Origin: Microbacteriaceae bacterium
Lineage (GTDB): Bacteria > Actinomycetota > Actinomycetes > Actinomycetales > Microbacteriaceae
Assembly: GCA_017744755.1 (NCBI GenBank)
Contig: JAGIAU010000002.1
Span: 1-27,803 of the forward strand
Direction: 5' to 3'
DNA: 27,803 bases
Shown piece after piece: positions 16,792 to 24,476 of the stretch. Within the stretch, counting starts at the first letter, position 1, and every line of letters starts with the position of its first letter. The notes under the pieces were generated by a model, which searched no databases, was not told where the DNA came from, and saw only the letters and a list, made by a program, of their open reading frames with translations. The position numbers and the translations under genes are program-made.

Positions 16792-17672
16792 CCCTTCACC
16801 GCCCCCGCGACGAGTCCGGAGGTCAGGCGGCCCTGCACGATGAGGAAGAACACGATGACGGGGATCGCGACGAGCGTCGACGCCGCCATGACCTGTCCCC
16901 AGTCGGTCTCGCGCGTCGCGGAGGCCTGCACGAAGCCGCGCAGCCACAGCGGCAGCGTCTGCATCTGGTCGGAGGTGAGCGTGACGAGGGCGACGGTGAA
17001 CTCGTTCCACGCCTGGAGGAAGGCGTACACGGCCGAGGCGACGAGGCCGGGCGCGAGCAGCGGGAACGTGATGCGCAGGAACGCGCCCGTCCGCGACAGC
17101 CCGTCGACCATCGCGGCCTCCTCGAGCTCGGCCGGGATGCCGGCGACGAAGCCGCGCAGCATCCACACCGTGAACGGCACGATGTACGCGATGTAGATGA
17201 CGGACGTGCCGACGATGGTGTCGAGCAGCCCGGCCGCCGCGACCATCTTGTACTGGGCGATGAAGAGCGCCTCCGCCGGCAGCATCTGGATGAAGAGCAG
17301 CACGAGCAGGAACGACACCCGCCCGCGGAAGCGGAACCGCGAGATCGCGAGCGCCGCGAGGAACGCGAACAGGATCGACCCGACGACCGCGATGAGCGTC
17401 ACGGCGAGCGAGATGCCGAGCGCCTGGAAGAACGAGCCGTCGGCGACGGCGCCCGCGAAGTTCGACCACGTCGGATGCACGGGGAAGAACTTGGGGATGA
17501 ACGACTGCAGCTCGATGTTGGGGACGAACGCCGAGTTCACCATCCAGTAGACGGGGAACGCCCAGACGATCGCGACGACCACCGCGACGACCGACCAGAC
17601 GATGGTCGCGGGGCGGACGCCGCCGATGCGGGTCGCGTTGCGCTTGGAGCGGCGGACGGGGACGGCGGTCAT
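16788..17672 (-). CDS. CUT1 sugar ABC transporter permease, MalG-like
   Basis: This 294-aa integral membrane subunit has a basic N-terminus (residues 7-13, RRSKRNA) and a first helix near residues 25-47. The EAA loop reads ELEEAAMVDGLSRTGAFLRITFPLL. ATG at 17672 overlaps the previous permease stop (ATGA), and its own stop overlaps the kinase GTG. It forms the channel with the preceding permease. No ATPase gene is in this operon. Confidence 0.92.
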   Translation of the reverse strand: MTAVPVRRSKRNATRIGGVRPATIVWSVVAVVVAIVWAFPVYWMVNSAFVPNIELQSFIPKFFPVHPTWSNFAGAVADGSFFQALGISLAVTLIAVVGSILFAFLAALAISRFRFRGRVSFLLVLLFIQMLPAEALFIAQYKMVAAAGLLDTIVGTSVIYIAYIVPFTVWMLRGFVAGIPAELEEAAMVDGLSRTGAFLRITFPLLAPGLVASAVYAFLQAWNEFTVALVTLTSDQMQTLPLWLRGFVQASATRETDWGQVMAASTLVAIPVIVFFLIVQGRLTSGLVAGAVKG

Positions 17673-18577
17673 GAGGCCTTGTCCTCCTTGATCGTCTGCC
17701 GGACGTAGAACCAGCTCAGCAGGATGGTGATCGCGAGCGTCAGGATCGAGACCGCGGCGGAGGTGCCGAAGTCGCCCGCGCCCGCGCCGACCTTGTAGAT
17801 GTAGGTGCCGAGCACGTCGAACTCGCTCGACTTGCCTCCCGCGTCCTGCAGGAAGGTGAAGTGGGTGAACACTCTGAGGTCCCAGATGAGGTTGAGCACC
17901 AGCACGATCGAGAGCACCGGGGCGATGAGCGGTGCGATGACGAGCCGGAAGCGCTGCCACGCGTTCGCCCCGTCGAGGCTCGCCGCCTCGATGACCTCGT
18001 CGGAGACCTGCGTGAGACCGGCGTACACGGAGAACGCGACGAACGGCACGCTCATCCAGACCACGATGACGCCGGCGACGAGGAAGAAGGTCCACGGGTT
18101 CGACAGCCAGTCGTAGCGGTGCATGTCGATGCCGAGCAGGCCGAGGACGTAGTTGACGGCCCCGCGGCGGCGGTCGAAGAGCCAGATCCAGACCGTCATC
18201 GCCGCGACGATCGGCATGGCCCAGGCGAGCAGCAGCGAGACCTGGAGCGTGAGCCGGATGGCGGCCGGCACGCGCGTCATGAGGAGCGCGAGGGCCGTCC
18301 CGATGATGACCGTGGCGGCCGCGCCGACGATGCAGAAGGCGATCGAGCGCGCCAGCACCGCCCAGAACTGCGGGTCGGTCGCGAGGCCGATGTAGTTCTG
18401 CAGCCCGACCCACTCGGCCGGCTTGCCGAACTGCTGGGCGAGGCCGAACTCCTGGAACGAGGTGGTGATCTGCCAGACGACGGGATACCCCATGCCCAGC
18501 AGGAGGACGAGGATCGCGGGGATGAGCAGCAGGTACGGGGCGGGCCTCGCCCGTCGCCTGACCAATACGCCGCTCAT
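17669..18577 (-). CDS. CUT1 sugar ABC transporter permease, MalF-like
   Basis: A 302-aa membrane subunit begins with a basic patch (residues 7-11, RRRAR) and a first helix near residues 13-35 (PYLLLIPAILVLLLGMGYPV). About six helices follow, with EAA loop IEAASLDGANAWQRFRLVIAPL. ATG at 18577 has GGAG 7 bp upstream. A gap of 56 bp separates it from the receptor gene, and its stop overlaps the next permease. It resembles permeases of DasB/NgcF-type amino-sugar importers in overall shape, but specificity is not readable. Confidence 0.92.
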   Translation of the reverse strand: MSGVLVRRRARPAPYLLLIPAILVLLLGMGYPVVWQITTSFQEFGLAQQFGKPAEWVGLQNYIGLATDPQFWAVLARSIAFCIVGAAATVIIGTALALLMTRVPAAIRLTLQVSLLLAWAMPIVAAMTVWIWLFDRRRGAVNYVLGLLGIDMHRYDWLSNPWTFFLVAGVIVVWMSVPFVAFSVYAGLTQVSDEVIEAASLDGANAWQRFRLVIAPLIAPVLSIVLVLNLIWDLRVFTHFTFLQDAGGKSSEFDVLGTYIYKVGAGAGDFGTSAAVSILTLAITILLSWFYVRQTIKEDKAS

Positions 18578-18633
18578 CCCCGGTCTCCTCTTATTCAGTG
18601 CGTGCTATCGAATGATGACGGGGATCCGGCGGA

Positions 18634-19944
18634 TCAGCCGTTGATCAGCTCGTCGATCTTCGCGTCGTACTCCGCGGCCAGGGCCGCGATGTCGCCGCCG
18701 CCGTTGACCTTGCCGAAGAACTCCTCGAGCAGGCCCGAGCCCTCGACCGCGGCCCAGCCGGGCGCCGCGGGGGTGAGCTTGGAGCCGGCCGCCGACTCCG
18801 CGAGCGCCTTGGCGAACTGGTCGTCGCCGAGGCTCGAGGTGTAGTCGAGGTTGGCCGGGCCGAGGCCGTTCTCTCCGAGCATCTGCTGGTACTCGGGGCT
18901 GAAGATGATCCGCAGCAGGTCGCGCGCACCGGCCTGGTGCGTCGAGGCCGCCGAGATGCCGATGTTCGAGCCGCCGGCGAAGACCGGGGCGACGCCGCCG
19001 TCGACGCCGGGGAGGACGAACGTGCCGAACACGTCGTCGTTCCACGTCGCCACCGTCTTGGTCGCGTCGGCCGGGTCCGGGGTGAGGTCGCCGATCGACC
19101 AGTGCGCCCAGCCGGGCGCGATGATCGTCGCGGCCTCGGGCTGGCCCGTCGCTTCGTTGTCGTTGATGTTGACCCACGGCGTCGAGTCGAACTCGGTGAC
19201 CGGGGCGTGCGAGGACGTCGTGTAGAGGTCCTGCAGCGCCTCGAGGCCCTCGATCGACTTCGGGTCGGACAGCGTCGACTTCCAGGTGCCGCCCTCGTTC
19301 TTCGCGAGGTCGCCGCCGTAGGCGAAGATCCACGAGATGCCGTTGCGCCAGTCGGAGCCGCCGATGTAGAAGCCGGAGAGCTCCGGGGTCGTCAGCTTCG
19401 CCGCGTTCTCCGCGAACTCGCCGAGCGTCTTCGGCACCTCGACGCCGGCCGCGGCGTAGAGGTCCTTGCGGTAGAAGTTGTAGCGCGAGCCGAAGTAGTA
19501 CGGCAGCGCGTAGTTCTTCCCGTCGACCTCGCCGACCTCGACGAACGAGGGCAGCAGGCTGTCGCCGCCGAGCTCGGGGACGAGGTCGGTGATGTCGGAG
19601 AACGCGCCCACCGAGGTGAAGGTCGGCGACCAGGTGTTGCCGATCTCGGTGACGTCGGGGGTGTTCGCCGCGTCCGGGAGCTGCGTCTGCAGCTTCGTGA
19701 GCACGTCGCCCCAGCCCTGCTCCTCGATCGTGAGCGTGCCGCCGTTGACCTCCTCGTACTGGTCGACGAGGTAGTCGCGGAGCGCCTGCGGGGTGTCGCC
19801 GCCGATGAGCCAGAACGTGATGTCCTCGGGGCCTGCCGCGGTCGGCGTCGGCGCGGGGGCCGGCGTGGTCGAGCAGCCCGCGAGTGCGAGCATGGCGACC
19901 GCGGCCGTCGCGGCCACGGTGCCTGAGATGGTCCTTTTCTTCAT
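18634..19944 (-). CDS. CUT1 sugar ABC transporter substrate-binding lipoprotein (candidate GlcNAc/chitobiose receptor)
   Basis: The 436-aa family-1 receptor has a lipoprotein signal (MKKRTISGTVAATAAVAML, lipobox LAGC with Cys24) and a Pro/Thr-Ala linker. The mature domain begins DITFWLIGGDTPQALRDYLV and includes YNFYRKDLYAAAGVEVPKTL, typical of the family. It is followed by two permeases and a ROK kinase and preceded by a ROK repressor, an arrangement like DasABC- and NgcEFG-type operons. An amino-sugar ligand such as GlcNAc or chitobiose is inferred from the ROK kinase and the nearby nag genes. The ribosome site is weak (GAAAG-like about 7 bp upstream of the ATG). Confidence 0.87.
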   Translation of the reverse strand: MKKRTISGTVAATAAVAMLALAGCSTTPAPAPTPTAAGPEDITFWLIGGDTPQALRDYLVDQYEEVNGGTLTIEEQGWGDVLTKLQTQLPDAANTPDVTEIGNTWSPTFTSVGAFSDITDLVPELGGDSLLPSFVEVGEVDGKNYALPYYFGSRYNFYRKDLYAAAGVEVPKTLGEFAENAAKLTTPELSGFYIGGSDWRNGISWIFAYGGDLAKNEGGTWKSTLSDPKSIEGLEALQDLYTTSSHAPVTEFDSTPWVNINDNEATGQPEAATIIAPGWAHWSIGDLTPDPADATKTVATWNDDVFGTFVLPGVDGGVAPVFAGGSNIGISAASTHQAGARDLLRIIFSPEYQQMLGENGLGPANLDYTSSLGDDQFAKALAESAAGSKLTPAAPGWAAVEGSGLLEEFFGKVNGGGDIAALAAEYDAKIDELING

Positions 19945-20012
19945 GAGATCGCTTTCTGTGTGTGCTGTGTACTGCGGGAGATCGGTCGGCCTGGCGGCCT
20001 TCCGCTTGGTGC

Positions 20013-20040
20013 GGGGTCGGCTGAGCCGTCAGCTGACCCC
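20013..20040 (-). terminator. Candidate terminator at the end of the ROK repressor gene
   Basis: Two 12-nt arms (20013-20024 and 20029-20040) form a hairpin with one mismatch and a 4-nt loop that includes the repressor stop codon. It ends in a CCCC/GGGG clamp. It may separate the repressor transcript from the receptor operon 69 bp downstream. Confidence 0.45.
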
Positions 20041-21180
20041 GAGGCGGGCCGACAGCACCATCACGGCGGCGCCGCGGATGACGATGTCGGGGCCGAGCCC
20101 GGAGCGCCGCAGGCCGACGTGGCCGTGGAAGTCCGGGAGCGTGCGTTCGCGGAGCGTGTCCGCGACGGCGTCGATGAGCGGGCCGTCGATGAGCTCCGAC
20201 GGTCCGGCGAGGACGACCTCGGAGAGGTCGAGCGCCCCCACCACGGGGGCGAGCGCGATGCCGAGGCGGGCGCCCGCCTCGGTGAGGATGGCGGAGCGTT
20301 CCGCATCGCCTGCCGCGGCCGCGAGCGCCGCGGTCAGTCGCGGGACGGCGAGCCAGGTCTCGAGACAGCCGTGCTTGCCGCACGCGCAGAGCGGGCCCTG
20401 GTCGGTGCCGACGGTGACGTGGCCGATCTCGCCGGCGGCGAAGCGGGAGCCGTAGACGGCGATGCCGTGCAGGACGAGACCGGCGCCGACACCGTGGCCG
20501 ATCGTGACGACGAGGGTGTCGCCGTCGGCGTCGCCGAAGCCGTGCTCGGCGAGGGCGGCGACGTTCGCGTCATTGGCGACGACGATCGGGAGGCCGCCGC
20601 TCGCCTCGGCGAGGGTGCGGCGCAGCGGCTCGTCCTTCCAGCCGAGGTTCGGCGCGAGGAGGACGTTGCCGTCGAGGTCGACGACGCCGGGGGTGCCGAC
20701 GCCGACGCCGAGGACCGGACGGGTGGCCTTCGCCTGGAGCGTCTGCAGCAGCGCCGTGACCTTGGCGGTCGCGGCGGCGCCCTGCGCGCCCTCGAGCGGG
20801 AGCTCCTGGTGCACGATGGTCTCGCCGTCGAGGTTGAGCACGGCGCCGCGGAGGACGGCGTGATCGGAGAGGTCGACGCCGATGATCTGATGCGAGTCGC
20901 GCGCGATGTCGATGAGGGTCGCGGGCTTGCCGGGGCGCGAGTCCTCGCGCTGGCCGGTCTCGACGACGAGCCCCTCCGCGATGAGCTGGGCGACGAGGTC
21001 GCTCACGGTCACCCGGGTGAGGCCGGTCTCGCGGGCGACGTCGGCGCGGCTCATGCCGCTCGTGCTGTAGAGGGTCTGGAGGACCAGCGAGCGGTTGTGC
21101 TCGCGGGCGTGCTCGGGCAGCACCTTCGCCGTCGGGCGCAGCGCGCGCCCCGTCGCCAGTCGATTGGACCCGATCGCCAT
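20029..21180 (-). CDS. ROK-family transcriptional repressor (NagC/XylR-like)
   Basis: The 383-aa protein has an N-terminal winged helix-turn-helix (about 30-75; GMSRADVARETGLTRVTVSD marks the HTH) and a ROK sugar-binding domain. The latter includes IIGVDLSD, VANDANVAALAEHG, VTIGHGVGAGLVL, GEIGHVTVG and the zinc motif CACGKHGC followed by Glu. Such regulators release DNA on binding a sugar. ATG at 21180 has no ribosome site, but a -35/-10 pair places the transcript start at or next to the ATG, so the mRNA is probably leaderless. A 27-bp palindrome covers that promoter, implying autorepression. It most likely controls the receptor-permease-kinase operon downstream. The ligand is presumably the transported sugar or its phosphate. 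Confidence 0.9.
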   Translation of the reverse strand: MAIGSNRLATGRALRPTAKVLPEHAREHNRSLVLQTLYSTSGMSRADVARETGLTRVTVSDLVAQLIAEGLVVETGQREDSRPGKPATLIDIARDSHQIIGVDLSDHAVLRGAVLNLDGETIVHQELPLEGAQGAAATAKVTALLQTLQAKATRPVLGVGVGTPGVVDLDGNVLLAPNLGWKDEPLRRTLAEASGGLPIVVANDANVAALAEHGFGDADGDTLVVTIGHGVGAGLVLHGIAVYGSRFAAGEIGHVTVGTDQGPLCACGKHGCLETWLAVPRLTAALAAAAGDAERSAILTEAGARLGIALAPVVGALDLSEVVLAGPSELIDGPLIDAVADTLRERTLPDFHGHVGLRRSGLGPDIVIRGAAVMVLSARLGVS

Positions 21181-21207
21181 GTTTGTTAGTAAAGCGAACT
21201 AACTAAC
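21181..21207. promoter_or_regulatory. ROK-type operator palindrome upstream of the repressor gene
   Basis: An imperfect dyad has 10-bp arms, GTTTGTTAGT (21181-21190) and ACTAACTAAC (21198-21207), with 9 of 10 positions pairing and a 7-bp centre. TTAGT/ACTAA dyads of this kind are typical of XylR-like ROK operators. It abuts the ATG at 21180 and covers the -10 box and part of the spacer of the repressor promoter, so binding would block polymerase. Confidence 0.7.
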
Positions 21208-21216
21208 TCGCCGCAA
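21188..21216 (-). promoter_or_regulatory. Promoter of the ROK repressor gene, apparently leaderless
   Basis: On the minus strand, TTGCGG (-35, 21211-21216) and TTTACT (-10, 21188-21193) are separated by exactly 17 bp. The A of the ATG is 8 nt past the -10 box, the expected transcription start position. There is no ribosome-binding site before the ATG, which agrees with leaderless translation, common in actinobacteria. Confidence 0.6.
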
Positions 21217-21237
21217 GTCGTTCCCGCTTCGTTAACA

Positions 21238-21254
21238 GGCTTGTTACACAAGCC
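21238..21254. repeat. Short perfect inverted repeat (7-bp arms, 3-bp centre)
   Basis: GGCTTGT (21238-21244) and ACAAGCC (21248-21254) flank TAC. It lies about 22 bp beyond the -35 box of the repressor promoter. It could be a regulator-binding dyad or a small hairpin. Confidence 0.4.
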
Positions 21255-21462
21255 GGCCACCCTCCCCGGTGCGTTCCTCCCCGCCCCGAGCTCGGGCGCG
21301 ACCGATCCCGGCGCCCGCCTCCGCACGACCGTCTGCGGCCGGAGCTCGCGGCGGACAGCGGGCGGCCGGAGACCTTCCCCGCTCGGCGGCTCGGTCGTCA
21401 ACAGTCGCTTCACTCCGGCTGAACCGACCATTTGCGACCGATCCGTCCGCGTTTCCCCGCCG

Positions 21463-21537
21463 CCCATCCGTTCCGGTGCCGCTTGTGGCTGCTCCGGCGC
21501 GGTCGTTCCAGCCACAAGCGGCACCGGAACGGATGGG
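21463..21537. repeat. Perfect 29-bp inverted repeat with 17-nt loop
   Basis: The left arm 21463-21491 (beginning CCCATCCGTTCCGG) is exactly complementary to the right arm 21509-21537 (ending CCGGAACGGATGGG), with loop 21492-21508. No mismatch or wobble occurs in 29 pairs. It lies downstream of the FUSC gene and upstream of the ROK repressor, both on the minus strand. It is longer than most intrinsic terminators and could instead be a dispersed palindromic (REP-like) element or a structured RNA. Confidence 0.85.
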
Positions 21538-21610
21538 GGTGCGGAGCGAGGAATGCACGCCCTGGGGCAGGACGGGGAGCAGAACGCACCGCGCGGAGCG
21601 GCGATCCGGC

Positions 21611-22759
21611 TCAGACCGCCGGCAGCGTCCCGTGCGCCTCCGCGATCGGCATCCCGGAGGCGACGAGGAGGTCGACGACGAGCGGACGGAGCTGCACGAC
21701 GACCGCCGACTCGCTCGCGGAGCCGTGCGGCAGCACCGTCGCTGGGTCGAGCCGGTGCCCGAGGTCGCGCAGCACGCTGCGCGCCGCTCCCGCGAGCTCC
21801 AGCCGATCAAGCTCCTCGCCGAGCAGCCCGATCGCGCGACCGACCTGCGCGAGCAGATCGGCGAGCTCCTCGTGCCGCCCGCCGTCCCGCAGGATGAACT
21901 CGCACCGCCTCGCGATGAGCCGGAGGTGCCGAGCGGCCGCGTCGCCGCCGCGCAGCGCGCGAGTCTGCCGGTCGAGCTCCGGCAGCCTCGACCGGAGGAA
22001 CGGCGAGATCCGGGCGACGGCCAGGGCGGTGTCGAGCGACTCCGACCAGGCGTCGACGAGCGGCTGCGTGCGGCGCAGCCGGGCGAGCCCCAGCTCGGCC
22101 GCCCCGATCCCGCCCTCGCGGAGCCCGTCGACGACGCTCTCCACCGCCTGCCCGAGCACCGAGTAGAGCGCTCGGGCGTCGCGCAGGCTGGAACGCCGCG
22201 GATCCCGCGGGATGAGGATCGTGACGACGAGAGCGACCGCGCCGCCGATCACGGCGTCGACCACCCGCAGCCATGGACCCCCGTCGGGGACGGGCAGCAG
22301 GACGGTGAGCGCCGCCGGCGTCGCGGCGACGATCGCGAACGTCGCATCCGTCGCCACGATCCGCGCGATCACGAGGACGACGAGCAGCAGCACGCCGAGC
22401 TGCCACCAGCCCTGACCGAGGAGCTGCACGGCGCCGGCCGCGACGGCGACGCCCAGCAGGATACCCGTGACGCTCCGCAGCACGCGCACCGGCCGCGCGT
22501 CCCGCGTGAAGCCGAGCGACGTGATCGTCACCGTCACCGCGAGCACGGGCGAGGCGTGACCGAAGCCGAAGTGCGCGATCGAGAACGCGGCGAGCACCGC
22601 CGCCACGATCTGCAGGATCGCCGGCGCCGACTCCCAGAGGCGGCGGCCGATCGCCTTCAGGCTCATGGAGCGCGCGATGCGCCGCTCGAGGCGGCGCAGC
22701 CCGGCGAGATCGGGCGTCAGCGGCCCGGACTCCGTCGGCGGGGCCCCGTCGTCGCTCAT
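21611..22759 (-). CDS. FUSC-family (aromatic acid exporter-like) membrane protein
   Basis: The 382-aa protein has a hydrophilic N-terminus and then about six hydrophobic segments between residues 45 and 184, such as AILQIVAAVLAAFSIAHFG, SVTGILLGVAVAAGAV, LGVLLLVVLVIARIV and VIGGAVALVVTILIP. A long helical, Arg/Glu/Leu-rich cytoplasmic tail of about 200 residues follows. The RDxRPVRVLRSVTGILLG segment after the second helix fits the FUSC_2/DUF939-type family, whose members are poorly characterised exporters or permeases. ATG at 22759 lies 18 bp after the ygfZ stop, so the two are probably co-transcribed. The transported substrate is unknown. Confidence 0.8.
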   Translation of the reverse strand: MSDDGAPPTESGPLTPDLAGLRRLERRIARSMSLKAIGRRLWESAPAILQIVAAVLAAFSIAHFGFGHASPVLAVTVTITSLGFTRDARPVRVLRSVTGILLGVAVAAGAVQLLGQGWWQLGVLLLVVLVIARIVATDATFAIVAATPAALTVLLPVPDGGPWLRVVDAVIGGAVALVVTILIPRDPRRSSLRDARALYSVLGQAVESVVDGLREGGIGAAELGLARLRRTQPLVDAWSESLDTALAVARISPFLRSRLPELDRQTRALRGGDAAARHLRLIARRCEFILRDGGRHEELADLLAQVGRAIGLLGEELDRLELAGAARSVLRDLGHRLDPATVLPHGSASESAVVVQLRPLVVDLLVASGMPIAEAHGTLPAV

Positions 22760-22777
22760 CGGCTCACGTGCGTCGGC

Positions 22778-23812
22778 TCAGGCCCCGCGCCGGACCGCGC
22801 CGAGTCGGGGGATCCGCGGGACGTCGGCGGTCGCTCCGGCGTCCGGCGGCACGACGATCTGCTGCGCGGCGGCGAGCCGCACACCCTCGGCCCCGAGGAT
22901 CTCGAGCACCGCCGCAGGGTCGACCGAGCGCTTCACGACGGCGAGGGCGACGGGCCCGAGCTCGTAGTGGTTCGCGGCGGACGTGACCGTGCCGACGACA
23001 TCGTCGGTCCCCGCCACGACCACCTCGTCGCCGTGCCTCGGCGGCACCTCCGACGAGCCGTCGACGTGCAGGAACACGAGGCGCCGCGGCGGATGCCCGA
23101 GGTTGTGCACCTTCGCGACGGTCTCCTGCCCGCGATAGCAGCCCTTCGCGAGGTGCACGGCGGAGCGCAGCCAGTCGAGCTCGTGCGGGATGGTCCGCTC
23201 GTCCACCTCGGCGGCGAACGCAGGACGCCAGGCGGCGATGCGCAGCGCCTCCGCGGCGGACGCGGGGACCACCGGGCCGAGGGCGTCGGCCTCGGAACGT
23301 CCCACGAGCGCCTCGGTCCACGACCACTCGGCGGCCGGATGCGCCGGGTCGGTCGCGTACTGCCAGCCGCCGGGCTGCACGCCGCGGCCCCAGGGATCGG
23401 TCCAGACGACGCTCGGCTCGACGCCCGCCTCGGCATGGCGCGCCATGCCCGCTCGCCCGACGGCGACGAAGTCCGCCGAGCGGTCCGCCACCTCGACCTG
23501 CTTCATGAAGCGCATCCGGTCGAGCCAGGCCGCGAGCGCCGCGGCCTCCTCCGCCGTGTCGACGATGAGCCACGTCGCGACGCCGTCGTCGACGATGCGC
23601 ATGGCGTGCTCGACCCGGCCGTTCGGGTCGAGGAGCAGGGCCTCCGCGGACTCGCCAGGCGCGATCGCGTCGATCGACTGCGAGAGCATCGAGTCGAGCC
23701 AGCCGAGGCGGTCGGGGCCGGTCACCGTGACCACGCCGCGCTCGAGCACGGCGACCGCGTCGCCCGCGGCGAGGAGCCGCTGCTCGGCGAAGGGATTGCC
23801 GTCGGCGGACAT
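22778..23812 (-). CDS. ygfZ: YgfZ/GcvT-domain folate-binding protein
   Basis: YgfZ-family proteins bind tetrahydrofolate and help maintain or assemble certain Fe-S enzymes. The signature KGCYRGQE is at residues 223-230, after LDSMLSQSIDAI (39-50) and DPNGRV (62-67), both usual for the fold. ATG at 23812 overlaps the stop of the FABP gene by one base; the upstream extension in the same frame has a poor start context. Length 344 aa is normal for actinobacterial members. Pairing with the FABP/nitrobindin gene is a common actinobacterial arrangement. Confidence 0.9.
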   Translation of the reverse strand: MSADGNPFAEQRLLAAGDAVAVLERGVVTVTGPDRLGWLDSMLSQSIDAIAPGESAEALLLDPNGRVEHAMRIVDDGVATWLIVDTAEEAAALAAWLDRMRFMKQVEVADRSADFVAVGRAGMARHAEAGVEPSVVWTDPWGRGVQPGGWQYATDPAHPAAEWSWTEALVGRSEADALGPVVPASAAEALRIAAWRPAFAAEVDERTIPHELDWLRSAVHLAKGCYRGQETVAKVHNLGHPPRRLVFLHVDGSSEVPPRHGDEVVVAGTDDVVGTVTSAANHYELGPVALAVVKRSVDPAAVLEILGAEGVRLAAAQQIVVPPDAGATADVPRIPRLGAVRRGA

Positions 23813-24459
23813 CAGTCGACCCTCGCGAGCCGGGCGGACGCGTGCGTACGGAGGTCCTGACCCAGCGCGGCCATGTCCCACGCCCAGAGCAGGTGGCCCT
23901 CGACAAGGCCGTAGAGCCGGGTGGCGGCGGCGTACGGCTTCGCGGTCGCGCTGCGCACGACGGCGTCGGTCGCGAGGTCGATCCGCGGGCCCTTCGCCTG
24001 GCCGAGGTAGAACTCGGACACGCCGGTCGGATGGATGATCGCGACCTCGATGTCGAACGCGCCCTGCGCGTTCCGCAGCGTCTCCACCTGCTCGGCGGTG
24101 GCGTAGGGGCGTTCTCCGACACCGGGCAGCATGCCGGGCCCGGGATCAGCGGGACCGAGCGGGCGGTGCAGCCGCCAGTAGCCGGACTCGGCGACGTGCG
24201 CGACGGGGGCGACGGCCTCGGGGGTCGAGCCGGCCGATGCCTCCTCCGAGCTCCCCCCGTCGGGGGGCAGCAGCCAGGTGGACGAGGCGTAGTTCAGGTA
24301 GGGCAGGCCGTCGTGGGAGAACGAGATGCGCTGACCGAACTCCGCGGTCCGGTGCTCCTCGCCGACCTTGTAGTCGATCACGCCGGTGCCCTCCCAGACG
24401 CCGACGAGCCAGGACAGCGGCGCGAGCTCCGCCGGGACCGACGAGTCGAGCGTGAACAC
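23812..24459 (-). CDS. FABP-like/nitrobindin (THAP4-type) heme-binding beta-barrel protein
   Basis: Nitrobindins form a ten-stranded barrel that binds heme and can isomerise peroxynitrite. The GxWxGxG motif reads GVWEGTG (20-26). The C-terminal segment LLWAWDMAALGQDLRTHASARL carries His206, placed like the proximal heme ligand of nitrobindins. The 215-aa length exceeds the usual 160-165 because of two Pro/Ser/Gly-rich loops (about 65-90 and 97-125), which may be disordered. GTG at 24459 gives the standard N-terminus. It lies 17 bp after a 36-residue membrane peptide gene and overlaps ygfZ. Confidence 0.87.
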   Translation of the reverse strand: MFTLDSSVPAELAPLSWLVGVWEGTGVIDYKVGEEHRTAEFGQRISFSHDGLPYLNYASSTWLLPPDGGSSEEASAGSTPEAVAPVAHVAESGYWRLHRPLGPADPGPGMLPGVGERPYATAEQVETLRNAQGAFDIEVAIIHPTGVSEFYLGQAKGPRIDLATDAVVRSATAKPYAAATRLYGLVEGHLLWAWDMAALGQDLRTHASARLARVD

Positions 24460-24476
24460 GGGGCGGGCCCCCGCCG

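Larger units (their letters stand above)
21181..21610. other. 430-bp gene-free region between ROK repressor and FUSC gene
   Basis: No reading frame here looks coding. It holds the ROK operator and promoter next to 21180, a short dyad GGCTTGT-TAC-ACAAGCC at 21238-21254, and a perfect 29-bp inverted repeat at 21463-21537. The part at 21255-21460 is GC-rich with no clear signal, apart from a word GCGACCGATCC that occurs twice in near-identical context. Confidence 0.6.

Noticed and set aside
18623..18635. Dyad GATCCG-G-CGGATC between the receptor and permease genes
   Set aside because: The 1-nt centre leaves no usable hairpin loop, and a 13-bp GC-rich dyad is not remarkable in this composition.
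21186..21897. Open frames crossing the gene-free region and the 29-bp hairpin on both strands
   Set aside because: They run through perfect palindromic DNA and the FUSC gene, have no ribosome site, and their compositions are low-complexity Arg/Pro/Ala/Ser.
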